Of a stretch of DNA of 64,000 nucleotides, positions 33,720 to 44,507 are shown one piece after another. Both the position numbers and the translations under genes were made by a program. Positions within the stretch are counted from its first letter, which is position 1. Each line of letters starts with the position of its first letter. The DNA is from Xylocopa sonorina. Lineage: Eukaryota > Arthropoda > Insecta > Hymenoptera > Apidae. A model generated the notes under the pieces. The model was not told where the DNA came from and ran no database searches. It worked only from the letters and a program-made list of their open reading frames with translations. The stretch covers positions 1,550,001 to 1,614,000 of the forward strand of contig NW_027490108.1 of NCBI RefSeq assembly GCF_050948175.1. The letters run 5' to 3'.

Positions 33720-34690
33720 CTTACTGACGGATGGTGCTGCTGGCTGTCTGTTACTCACAATCGACAGACGGCTGGTGTTGCTTGTGGTTAATAATCCATA
33801 AGTTATTGACGACTGGAGCCACCAACAATAGATAACATATGCTTTCACACACGGATGGTGACCAATAGTACGTAACTCAAGGCTTATCAGCGACTGGTTT
33901 ACTTTAAAACCGGCCACGGAAGGGGGCACGAGCATACTTCCTCGCCACTTAGGGCATACGCGAAGAGATAAAAATGCCCATCCTAGCCCCCTAGCTAGCC
34001 ACAGCTTCGGTCCGGGGCTAGGAAAAAATATGGCACCACTATTATCGTCATTTGGGTATGCCTATCATACCCATCCGTTTATTAAGTACGTGGCTGCACA
34101 TAGCGACACCCATCATCGCTAGTCATTCTCTTTGAGGAAAGGACCCCTTTTAGTCTTGACTCATAGCCCGCGTAAGGACTTTGATCTACGAATTGATTGA
34201 ATAAGTGTTAAAGTTAATATGAGAGATTCCAACTGTCCCATACATATTCGATAAGGGGAGAGCAGGGCTGCGATGGGGCAGAACCTGAGTGGATCTCTCC
34301 CCCGAACCACACTAATCTGAATGCCCTAGGCCATCCAGATCTCCCACATTCCGGGGGAGGGGGGACACAAAGAGGTTTGATGCGAGGCTAAGGTGTTAGA
34401 GGCTATGTTTTCGCGTCATCAACCTTGTGACCTTATCACCGGGACCATCGCTATTCTTGGATACTAGGCGCCAACGGGCCGCCCGACACCTACGAACGCG
34501 TATGGAAGTTTATGGTGCATCCCCACCCTATCACCGACTGGTAGCGCCTGGGGTCGGTAACTCACGATATATCGACAGTAAGTGATGCCTGCGGTCGATA
34601 ACTCACAATATTATAACGGCTGGTATTGCTAATAGTCGGTAATTGACGAATTATCGACGGTATTGCCAGCTATCGGAAATTCATTTCTTA
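33720..34690 (-). repeat. ~55-bp minisatellite, split by an insertion
   Basis: Units at 33720-33884 and 34543-34690 share aactcac/aactcaag, cgactgg and ggtcggta-type blocks in reverse complement to 13000-13285. The two halves are separated by the 630-bp element at 33899-34528. Confidence 0.6.
33899..34528. mobile_element. 630-bp dispersed element with 14-bp target duplication (copy 2)
   Basis: Flanked by tatcagcgactggt (33885-33898) and tatcaccgactggt (34529-34542), one mismatch. The body matches 19873-20465: ccggccacgg-type start, agggcatacgc, acatattcgataag, aggtttgatgcgaggcta, ctaggcgccaacgggccgcc and an end in ccccaccc. The left-arm minisatellite has no such insertion, so it integrated after the inverted duplication. 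Confidence 0.7.
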
Positions 34691-34905
34691 CTTGGCTTAA
34701 CTTAATCTAACATGCTCTAAACTTAATTCAAACAAGCTAACCTCAGTTACACCTATTCTGACTTTACCTGCCTTCACTCAAATCTAACCCAACCTAACAC
34801 AATCTAACTTTACCTCTTAATACATAAACAAATCAAACCTACGCTTTCTTAAATCTAACCCAACATAACCGAACAACCTACAATCATTCCCAAATATAAA
34901 CCAAC
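34690..34905 (-). repeat. TTAGG-like block, right arm
   Basis: Reverse-complement counterpart of 12740-12980, with ctaacccaacctaacac, ctaacttta and ctaacccaacataacc strings. Degenerate CCTAA-type repeats only. Confidence 0.55.
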
Positions 34906-35620
34906 CTACCATACCCTAGCGGAGACTATCTAAATGTAACATAAACACACTTCCATCTCGGGACGGAAGCAAACTCCGCAACTTTCCCAGGGATGAGTCT
35001 GTACAAGTAAGCCTTCCGCACTTACGGAATGGCAGAAATCTGCTCCGATTAAGCTCATATTCAAGTAATGTAATGTAATGGTCGGCAGGTTCAATCGGAG
35101 CGGGTCCACACCGGATACAGGAGTGCCTTCGGCGAAATGAAAATGAACAGTCGGAAAAGAGTAAAACTTTACTAAAAAAATCGTACGGAAATCCGATATT
35201 TCGACGCGTATCTAACATACATGTAACTAAAACGTACTTCGAAAAATACAAAGGATAAGAGGATATATTCTACAATGTACGACATATATAAATCAACGGA
35301 TGCAAGGGAGAACACTCGATCTCGTAAGGACAAGGTACAACGAAATAGACGATATCGTGAGAGAAAATAAAAAAATCGGAAAGCTTAAAATAAAAATAAT
35401 AATTTGGATTGAACAAATCAATATCACTAATTCCGGCAAGCTTAATGCAAAACGCATGACTACGAATCGGTTGGAGTATAAGATAGGTGCTGGTCGCGGT
35501 TCGAGTAGCCTTGGGAGTTCTTCGCCCGCATCGGGGCAGGCAGTAGGATGGTGGAGGGCATGCAGCCCCGCCCCCCTCCCAACGGCGTGAGAGAGACTTC
35601 TGTGCTTATGCTGCTGAGAG

Positions 35621-36660
35621 GTGCTGCCAGCTCGTGATTCGGAATCAGACACATCGAGTCTTGGCAGAAGATTAAAGGTTGGGCAGGCGGTTCGGAGCCC
35701 TCTGTCGATGACACAAAAGGATAGGGGAATAGAAAAGGATACGAAAAGCGTATATGAAGGAGACAAAGAAAGCCTCGGAAGGGAGGACAGACACGAAAGG
35801 AGAAGCATCAGGAGCCGAAATAAGTGCAGGATAATGGGAAGACTACCGATAAGAATAACACCTACACTTTTACATAGAAGAATAGGCAGCCACACATCAG
35901 ACGTAATGATAGATATTATGAGCGAGGATACGACGAAGTTAATGACATATTAAAAAATGTTAATGGGAAATATCAGGCATATAAAAAAAAAAACTGACAT
36001 CGAACACTTGATCGAACTAGTGGCGAACGCTACAGAGAAAAATTAAGCAATTAAAGGAGCAGGAAGCATTCGAGGACAGGCAGCGAGATGAGCAAAAGCG
36101 GGAAAATGGACAGAAATACGAAAAGATGATGCAAGAAAATCGAGAGCGGGAGATATAATTCTGGAATTTAATTAGAAAACAGGTGTAGAGGACAAAATAA
36201 AGGAAATCAAAGAATCTCTAAAAAAAAGGATTCGAAGTAAAGCATACGAGTGCGAGTATAATGTCCCAACTAAGGGACATATAGCCGTTGGGTGACCAGA
36301 GAAGAAATGAAGGAGGACATAAAACGAACAGAGGAAAAAATCGAAGGAAAGGATAGCGGTATAAACGTCGAGATTTTAAGGGGAACGTGGAGAGGCAACC
36401 AAGTCGCGTTAGTTGAATTTGGACAGAAATACAGTAAAGAGCTAAAGAAGGTCAAACGACTAAGAATAGCATTGACACCTTGTCCCTACAAAGTGCTACT
36501 CAGAACAGAGAGATGCTTTAAATGTCATAAACTGGGACATATCGGCGGAAATTGCAAAGGAGTCAAGGATAATAAGGGCATCTGCAGAAAATCAGGATTC
36601 TAGAATCATACGATGACCGATTAATTGTCCGGCCTACAGAAAGCCGTTGATAGAAAAGAA
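35621..36660 (+). pseudogene. LINE ORF1 remnant (right)
   Basis: An acidic/basic N-terminal frame (35621-35953) is followed by a frameshifted middle (35990-36280) and the frame 36292-36603. That last frame has KVKRLRIALTPCPYKVLLRT and an intact CX2CX4HX4C knuckle (CFKCHKLGHIGGNC), then CRKSGF where a Cys of knuckle 2 has become Ser. The end is lost in the stop at 36601-36603. Confidence 0.7.
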
Positions 36661-36673
36661 TGAGAAACAAATA

Positions 36674-37240
36674 TGGAATTAAAAGTCCTACAAATCGATC
36701 GGAACAGGTGCCGAATCGCGCAAGAAATCATGCAGCAAATGCGAATAATTCAAGAGACACATGTGGTAATAATATCGGAGGGAGACAAGATGGAAGAATA
36801 TTGACTGCAAGACGAGAACGGTAACGCTGCGATATGGATAACCGGCGTTTCTCGAAAATGTTTCACATACGGCATCACATACTCCTGGACCGGAATCGTT
36901 CATGCACTGGTCGAAGGAATAAAAGCTATAAGCTGCTATTTCTCGCCGAATAGAAACGGAAAGAGATCGAACAATATATAAACGAAACTGAGGTTAACAT
37001 AGAAAGGGGAGGAAATGATCTAATCGCGACGAATCCGAAAGAAGACTATACATACTTTAAGAACGGAAACAAATCAAAGATAGACATAAGTTGTGTAAAG
37101 CAGAAGTGTTTGAGATATTTTCAGCGTCGGACCTTCAATACGTACTACATACCTTCCTAAGTACGAATTACAAGAATAACGAAGACGGATTTGCAAGCCT
37201 CGATGGAAAGGAAGCGAACTGGCACGATGAAAATACATGA
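36674..37240 (+). pseudogene. LINE ORF2 endonuclease remnant (right)
   Basis: Starts with ATG at 36674 and reads MELKVLQIDRNRCRIAQEIM and ETHVVIISEGDK (the catalytic E-P region has a changed residue), a stop, then GNAAIWITGVSRKCFTYGI and a later frame with EIFSASDLQYV. It ends after about 25 further codons at the same place as the left copy. The GDFNA-type segment is largely deleted (near 36970-37010). Confidence 0.65.
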
Positions 37241-37460
37241 TCGACTGATATAATATATAGATATTTATTATTATTTAGAAGGGATGATCTATTTTTAAGT
37301 AACTAATATATATGATAAGTGTAATTATATAAACTAATTTCAAATATTTACTTGAAACATCATGAAGGATGTGGTCCAGCGAGTGGGGGATTAATGGATC
37401 CTTGCGAGGAGCATACGGTCCAGCGAGTGGGGACTCGGGTCTCGTGGTGGGGCTAGCGGC

Positions 37461-37784
37461 GCGTCATTCGCGTTTAACTTATAAAATATTATAATGAAGT
37501 AGTATAGCATTATCTTACAATTACGTGTGTGTTGTTCGTGTCTTGCATTCGTAACGTGTGTAACCTAAATTTATGAATTCTTACATGCAGCAATATATTA
37601 GTCCCGATATAGTATCTGATATGTATATGTATGTAAGGGACTTAAAAGTAGAATACAGGTAAATTCGGAATCTGGTAAAGCCCTGAATTGGAAGAGTCCC
37701 CATTGAGGTGATGGGCTGCAACTGCGCCTTTCAACAGAACGAAATCACAGGTGCGAGGTAGACAAGGGTGTACTTGATTATGCT
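37461..37784. other. Spacer, mirror of 9191-9744
   Basis: The reverse complement aligns to the left spacer (ctagcggcgcgtc, ttgttcgtgtcttgcattc, gaggtgatgggctgcaac, gcgaggtagacaag). Most of the 27-bp minisatellite has been lost. Just before it, 37375-37435 carries a duplicated ggtccagcgagtgggg that is single on the left. Confidence 0.5.
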
Positions 37785-38994
37785 TTTCTGCTTCTATACT
37801 TCAAAACAATGTGAATCCCAACATTCCTTGCAATGGCATAGCGTTTCTAGATATCTACGTTTCGACGCAATAGAGTTCTAATGCTTCATTCAACGCAATT
37901 TCGCACCTCACTTCAATGTTTCATGATAAGATATAACATTCTATGCAATATGTTATATTTATCTGCTTTTACACTTCAAAAGAATGTGAAACCTACACCA
38001 CCTTGTAATGGGATAGCATTTCTGGATGTCTTCGTGTCGGTGGAATACATTTCTAATACTTCATACAGCGTGATGTAGCATTTCATTTCAGCATTTCAAA
38101 GCAAAGAAACTGTAATCATCTATGAATAGCACTATGTCTATCTGCTGGAGCTCTTCAACAGAATGTGCGCTCCGTAGTGTCTGTCTGTCAAAGCAATAGC
38201 ATTATAATTCTCCATGCAATGCCGTGGCGCATCTCTTTCCAATGTTTCAAAGTAAGAATGCTATAATCTTCTAAACATAGCATTATACTTGTCTGCTTCT
38301 ACACTTCTAAAGAATGTGAATTGCACAGTTCCATGCATCGTGATAGCGCTTCACATTGTCTATGTGTAAAAGCAATGATATTATAATGCTCCATACATTG
38401 CGATGGCGCATCTCATTCCAACGTTTCAAAGTAAGTAAGATCTAATCGTGTATGCATATCATTATGCTTATCTGTTTCTACAATCATCAATAATGTGAGT
38501 TCTACAGTTTCATGCAACGGGATGGTGCTTCACAATGTCTGCGCGTCAGTACTACTGTACTAATGATGCATGCATTACGATGGCTCATCTCGTTTCAACG
38601 TTTCAAAGTATGTTAACTATAATCTTCTATGAATATCATTATGCTCATCTGCTTCTACACCTCAAAAGATTGTGAATTCTACATTTCCATCCAGCAGGAT
38701 GGCGGTTCATAGTGTCTGCGTGTCAAAGAAGTAGATTTGGAGTGCACCATGCAATGCATTGGCGCATCTCACTTCAACGTTTCAAAGTAAGTTAGGTGTA
38801 ATCTTCCATGCATAGCACTATGCTTATGTGCTTCTACACTTCATAAGGTTGTGAATTCTACACTTCCATGCAACAGGGTGGCGTTTCACAGTGTCTGCTT
38901 GTCAAAACAATGGTGTTCTAATGCTCCATGCAATGCGACTGCACATTTTATTTGTACGTATCGAATTAAGTAAGCTGTAATCTTCAATGTATAT
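37785..38994 (-). repeat. Diverged satellite, minus orientation
   Basis: About seven monomers, uninterrupted where the left arm carries the piggyBac-like element. Typical blocks are ctatgcatagcattatgctt, tctgcttctacactt, ttccatgcaacgggatgg and cgatggcgcatctcatttca. Confidence 0.85.
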
Positions 38995-39241
38995 TGGAGG
39001 AAACTCATTAATTACAGACAATTACAAGGTTTTGTAAATCATTAAATAGTTCCTTTCAATTGAGATATTACTCCAAGGACTGCTAATGAACAACTGTTTC
39101 ATCGTTTTAAAACATACACACGAAATATATTTTATTCCGCACATTCGCTCTTGCTCGCATTCTAGAATATTCCACACACCCAACATTTGAAACTTGAATT
39201 ACTGCTTAGCTTTTATATTAAGATAATTTCGTTATCCTTCA
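38995..39241 (-). repeat. 3' LTR of right gypsy element
   Basis: In the element direction it starts tgaagg at 39241 and ends near 38995, where cctaca has become cctcca. It is preceded in element direction by the gcagggcggccgag tract shared with the left copy. Confidence 0.85.
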
Positions 39242-39299
39242 CTCGGCCGCCCTGCATGAACATTTGTCTCGAATGTCTTCATTCATGTCGTCTTCGATT

Positions 39300-40060
39300 T
39301 CAGATAAATCAACATTGAGTTCGTCGATCCACAATTTCGTTGAATCTGCTGACGTAGATGTTTATAGGGGTCCTTCTCCTTCCCCTACCTTTCGAACCAC
39401 AAATCGTTGATTGCGTAAAACTCGTGCGACTTCATACGGTTTAAAATATTTATGAGCTATATTTAGGCCAGGACTCTGTTGCATACGTTCAATTGCTACT
39501 AGATCTCCTTCACGATAAATTTTAGCTTTTCGTCTACTCTTGTTAAAAGTTCGCCTATTCTCTTATTGGATCCTGAATATATTTTTGCCTGCTTGAGTCA
39601 TACTTCATCTCGTTTATCTTGAAAACGTGCAATCCATTCCTTTTCAAGTATCGTGCGATCCATTCCTTTTCAAGTATGTCTCAAATTTCTATATGACCTT
39701 TAAGACGTGAACGTGTCCCAGAGAGAAGATGAAATGGTGACGTGCCAGTACTTCGATATATTGTTGATTTCAAACATTATTGATCTACTTCTAAATACTT
39801 ACACCATTCACAGGGCTTAGGTGCTGCTAATTTTGCTAACAACAGTATGAATGTTCCACTAATACGTTCAGCTTGACCATTAGCTCTAGGAATTCCTGTT
39901 ATAGATAGATCATGTTGTATATTTTCTTCTTGACAATATTGCTTCAAAATCATTTGCTCTGAAAGCCCTTCCCCTATCAAAAATTATTCGACGCAGATTA
40001 CAGAAAATAGTCGCTTGCTTCTTCAGGCGTGACAAAACTTGCCAAACAAGGCTTGTGTCG
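39300..40060 (-). pseudogene. Gypsy integrase C-terminal remnant (right)
   Basis: The minus-strand frame 39777-39980 carries LKQYCQEENIQHDLSITGIP and PRANGQAERI, the conserved region before and around the third acidic catalytic residue. This part is missing from the left copy. Downstream (39300-39770), in other frames, are the SPFHLLSGT-type segment and the C-terminal domain. Fused by deletion at about 40020-40060 to protease sequence. Confidence 0.8.
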
Positions 40061-40084
40061 AACAATGGTAACAAAGATTACTTC

Positions 40085-41575
40085 TATACAAATCGGATAT
40101 CAGTGCCCATCTACGGTAATTTCTGCTTGAAATTCACCAAATGTTATATCATTCTTTGAACCTATACCATCGAAATGTAATTCATTGCGTCGTAGTTGCG
40201 GAGAACCGAGCTTAATAAAGTCGTCTGTGTGAATTAAACTAAAATCACTTCCTGAATCCATTAAAGCTTCGATCTCGTATCCGCTAAGTAAATCATTCTT
40301 GAGATAATTTCGGTACGATGCTCCTAATGTCGCGCAACTCTCTTCACACGTTTTAAATTTTTTGGGACATTTCGACGCAATATGTCCACGTTCTTGACAT
40401 ATAAAACATTTTACACCGCGATCTTTCGTTGGACAATTCACGCTAATATGATCGTGCCCACCACAAGTATAACATCGTACATTATTACCGGCGAACTCCT
40501 TCATTACCAACATTGACCACCTCTGTTCGTTCATTTCTAACGAAACTGTCTTCACACTTTTCAAACATTGTTGACATTTGCACACTCGACAAACCTTGAT
40601 CTCGAGAAATTAACCTTCCAAATGCTTTCGAAAGTTGATCGGTTGTTGTAAATTATTGAATACGCGCCTGATTCCGGAGCATTTAACCGGGGATGCCGTC
40701 AATTAGATACTCAAGTATTTCATCGTCGTTGATTGCTACTACTCGATTTCCGAGAATGATCTTCTCGTGCAAATATTCATCAAATGTCTGGTTCCTCTTT
40801 TATATTCATACTTCAAATTTCTTCCATATTTCAATTTTGCTTTGTGGATGATAAAACGTAGCTTTTAATTCTTCCCGCGTAGGTTGAATGGCATAGTTAT
40901 ATATTCTCGTTTAGAATGAAACGATTCAAGTGCTTTTCCCTTTAATCGCATACCCATAAGTAATGGTGCAACGTCATCTTCCAATTTATATATCGTCTTC
41001 AACAATTTGACCTACTTCTTCCAAATTTCACTATCACCAGATTTGCCATCAAATTAAAAAGTAAATTTGCAATTGCCGAAATATTCGTTCGCGGCTAACA
41101 GAATTGAGATAAAATGTTGCATTCATTGCCATTATTCAATGCCAAGAGATTGTCACCCCCACTAACAACATCATATTGCTCGCTTCCAAAATTACGCGTC
41201 GATCGTCGCTGCTCATTTTCCAAATAATGCTCAACCTGTAATTAAATGAATTACCTTCGTATTGCATCTAACTCAAGGCGCAATATGGCTAACTCACCTT
41301 CTGCTAATTCTTTTTCTTTAAAAAAAATTAGTTTCTCGTTGCTGTAGATTCATTGCTGACTGCACGTTTGATGATATATCAGCACACAACCTTTCATTAT
41401 CTTCACGAACTTCTTTCTGCTTGTCATCTATCCACGTTCCGTCTGGGCCAATATCCGACAAACAGGAAATTAATTTAGCTTTCAAACCGGCAGTTGGTAG
41501 TTTATGCTCCATTAATATCTCTTTTAGCGCAGTAATTGTGATTTTACTCTAATCTTTCATGGTGAAAATTTTTAC
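40085..41575 (-). pseudogene. gag: Gypsy gag and protease remnant (right)
   Basis: The frame 41318-41512 is the SAP-like N-terminus (KLPTAGLKAKLISCLSDIGP). A frameshifted middle follows to 40600. The frame 40100-40585 joins two intact CX2CX4HX4C knuckles (CYTCGGHDHISVNC and CFICQERGHIASKC) to the protease motif ALMDSGSDFSLI (D-S-G at 40250-40258, minus strand). This copy preserves the second knuckle that is lost on the left. Confidence 0.8.
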
Positions 41576-41811
41576 TCGACACTCGCGTATAAACTCGAAT
41601 TGTCTCTACATGAAAGTTTAATTTTCGTCCGCTCAATATCTCTCAAAACTGCACTCGAGTCGCATGAATAACTTCTCAAAAGTTCTGGACCGTCAAGTCA
41701 TTTTCTCCAACGTTCTGTCTTCAAATACTCGATAATATTCCAATCTTTAGAACGTATCCGATTTAATTCTTGAATGTCTTCGCGATAATTACCACGCCTG
41801 AGCCCAAAACT

Positions 41812-42053
41812 TGTAGGAAATTTATTAACTAAAGATAACTACAAGATTTTGTAAATCATTATATAGTTCTTCACAACTGTGAAATAACTCCAAAGAATGC
41901 TAATGAACAAGAGCTTCATCGTTTTAAAATATTCACAGGAAAAATTCATTTATTCCGCACACTCGCTCGCAATCTAGAATATTCCATGTACATAAAATTT
42001 GAAACATGAATAATTGATTAACATTTAAATTAAGGTAATTTAATTATCCTTCA
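41812..42053 (-). repeat. 5' LTR of right gypsy element
   Basis: In the element direction it starts tgaagg at 42053 and ends cctaca at 41812. It is followed by a leader gttttgggctcaggcgtgg, less mutated than in the left copy. Confidence 0.88.
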
Positions 42054-43171
42054 ATAACATTGAGCTTGTATGCTACTACAAAGCAAAGGAATGTGAACTG
42101 TACAGTTCTTTCAAACGGGATGGCGCTTCATAGTCCCTGCGTGTTAAAGCATTGGAGTTCTAGTGCTGCATGCATTGCGATGGCACATCTCATTTCAACG
42201 TATCAAAGTAAGTAATCTGTAATCTTCTAGCAATAGCACTATTCTTATCTGCTACTACACTTCGTAAGAACGTGACTTCTGCAGATCTATGCAACAGGAT
42301 CGCGATTAAATGTATCATAGCTATAGAATTATAATGCTCCATGCATTGCGATGGCGTATCTCATTTCAAGGGTTCAAAGTAAGTAAGCTATAATCTTCTA
42401 TGCATGGCATCATGCTTATCTGCTTCTACTTTTCTAGAGAATGTCAATTTTATAGTTCTATGCAACGGGATGGCGCATCACTGTGTGTGCGTCTCACTAG
42501 AGTAAAGTCCTATTTATCCATGCAATGCGATATCCCATCTCATTTCAGCGCCCCAAACTGAGTAAGCAGTAACACTCTATGCATAGCATTATGCATACCT
42601 GCTTCTACATTTCAAATGATTGTTAATTCTACAGTTCTATGTATCGGGAAGTGGATTCATAGTGCCCATGTAACAGTGTAATGGAGTTCTAATTCTCTGT
42701 GCAATGCGATCGCATCTCACTTCAACGTTTCTAAAAGGGTAAGATGCAATCTTCTATGTGTAGCTTATGCGTATCCGTATCTGCTTTTACCGTTCAAAAA
42801 AATATGTATTATATAGTCCCATGCAAAGGGATGGCGCCCCATAATTTCTGCGTGTCCATGCAGTGGTGTTACACTACTAGATCTAATACTTCCATCGACG
42901 CGATGTCGCATCTCATTTCAATGTTTCATAATAATGTAGAATATTCAATGCAACGCGTTATGTTCATCTGCTACTGCACTTCAGATGAATGTGAATCCTG
43001 CACTTCCTTGCAAAAGAATACCTTTTCTAGATGTCTACGTGTCTGAGTAATAGTGTTCTAATACTTCATTCTACGCGATGTCGTTTTTCATTTCAATATT
43101 TCGTAATAAGATGTAATGTTCAATGCTATGCTTTATGATTATATCTCCTACACTCCAAAAGCAAAAGAATG
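42054..43171 (-). repeat. Satellite, old to intermediate subtype, minus orientation
   Basis: About six monomers. From about 42840 the intermediate subtype appears (gcgatgtcgcatctcatttc, aatgtttcataataa, gcaacgcgttatg), grading toward the 174-bp array subtype. Confidence 0.85.
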
Positions 43172-43179
43172 TGAACTGT

Positions 43180-44507
43180 GGCATCAGGCGTATCACCTAC
43201 CATCCCCAGACGACCGCCATCGACCTCGAGGTCCCCAGATCGGCATCGACATTCCCTCCAGCATCCTGATCCACTATATGCCGGCAACCCGCCTACTCGT
43301 TGCCACAGAACGTGGAGGCGACGCCACATACACCGGAGGGAGGATTCCACCCCAGGTAATGAGGGCGAGGAGGTCTACGACGGCTACGGATTCGAATCTC
43401 TAACGATGATGTATGCGTACACGCTATTCGCGTACCGACGATGTTAGAATAAGCACACGACACATTCATGTACATATACAAACCATACACACATAAAATT
43501 AAGTAAATATTTGTAAATATGTTCTTATAAATGAGGTATAGTTTAAGACGTGCTCACATTCGAGCGAGCTGCCGAAGTGCGCGGCTCACCGCGTAACACG
43601 GGCGACCCCACCACGAACGGTCTGCCCGCTCTTCGGTCTACGCGCCATCCCCACTCTGGGCCCAGCGATTCGCGTGCCGCGCGACTCGAGGAGATCGCGG
43701 ACGCGCCGATCGAGTCTCAGTCTCATTCACCGATTCGAACAGAGCAGTTGGCTCTAAGGAGTCTCGATCTCCACCTCGAGCAGAACAGTTGGCTCTCAGG
43801 TATACGAGCTCCCAGCTCGATGCATCCGACTCATTCGCATCTACCATAGTGGAGTCCTTATTTTATTCTGCTTCCATTTTCTTATTATATAGTAATTAGT
43901 AACTTAGAATTAGTGTATTAGGATATTCAAGTAAGAATATATCTTAGTTTATACCGAATTCAAAGTTTTTATTCTATTTTAAATACAAGTTCCTTTAACA
44001 TTCCATTCCACGGGTACGCTCGCGATTAACTACTATTCCTAACAAATCAAGTTCAACGGTCTTAAAGCTGGACGGCTAGAGCGAATCAACGCTTGGCCGC
44101 TATTACTTTATTTCTGTTGTGTCTGTCTAGCGCCTACGAACATCCGGTAGGCTAGAGCGAACAAGCTCCTAGATGTATCGTGCTTTACCGAAGTGCAAGT
44201 ACTTGTGATGAGCTTCGCTTCTCGGGTAAAGCGTATACGACGCGCGGGGATGAAGGAATATATCCGACGACATGTGCGTGAATACGTGGCTGGTGCACCC
44301 GAATATTCGGACCACCGCAGAGTTCTTCCCGATCCTGTATACGAAGTCTTCGCTGCCGTATGTCACGTACAAGCCAACGATCGTCCAATTTCAGCTTCGA
44401 TACCAGCTAGCCAGGATCAGTCTACCTGGCGCCTGATTCCAATCACCGATCGGCCGTTCCAGCCGCACGCCGCTGCAATACGGGCCACCGACTACAGTTC
44501 AAACTTT
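43180..44507 (+). mobile_element. GC-rich LTR-like insertion related to LTR family B
   Basis: Interrupts the satellite. It shares a GC-rich block with 20505-21789 (gtgcgcggctcacc, ctctgggcccagcga, gactcgaggagatcgcgg against related strings there) and a gctagagcg-type motif in its 3' half. It carries TATA-like and AATAAA-like stretches in its middle. tgaactgt borders both ends (43172-43179 and 44508-44515), but satellite on both sides naturally contains this string, so I do not treat it as a proven target duplication. Small open frames inside (about 70-105 codons) have no recognisable domain. Confidence 0.55.

Larger units (their letters stand above)
34906..37460 (+). mobile_element. R1/I-type LINE, truncated (right copy)
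   Basis: Plus-strand mirror of 9745-12640 with the same order: 5' region, ORF1 with CCHC knuckle, endonuclease start, then termination without RT and an AT-rich tail (37260-37370). The endonuclease start is better preserved here than on the left, while the catalytic end is worse (SDL instead of SDH). Confidence 0.75.
38995..42053 (-). mobile_element. Gypsy-type LTR retrotransposon, decayed (right copy)
   Basis: Mirror of 613-5234, with LTRs at 41812-42053 (5') and 38995-39241 (3'). The target duplication ataa (42054-42057) is intact on one side and changed to atat (38991-38994) on the other. It lacks about 2.07 kb between the protease and the middle of the integrase (equivalent to left 2573-4645). 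Flanking satellite matches the left copy base for base over distinctive strings (gtagcatacaagc), so both copies derive from one insertion event. Confidence 0.9.
30793..42670 (-). repeat. Right arm of the large inverted duplication
   Basis: Mirror copy of 1-15862. Homology begins directly beside the Helitron 5' end (30791) and runs at least to the satellite matching window position 1. The right arm alone carries the 630-bp element at 33899-34528 and about 480 bp at 33240-33720 that has no counterpart on the left. It lacks the piggyBac-like insertion, and its gypsy copy lacks the RT, RNase H and N-terminal integrase segment. Confidence 0.85.

Noticed and set aside
35293..35895. 200-codon minus-strand frame
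   Set aside because: Antisense shadow of the right LINE ORF1 region. It mirrors similar shadows in the left arm.
613..42053. Two gypsy elements as independent insertions
   Set aside because: Both sit at the same nucleotide of the same distinctive monomer, and surrounding sequence is collinear in mirror order for kilobases.
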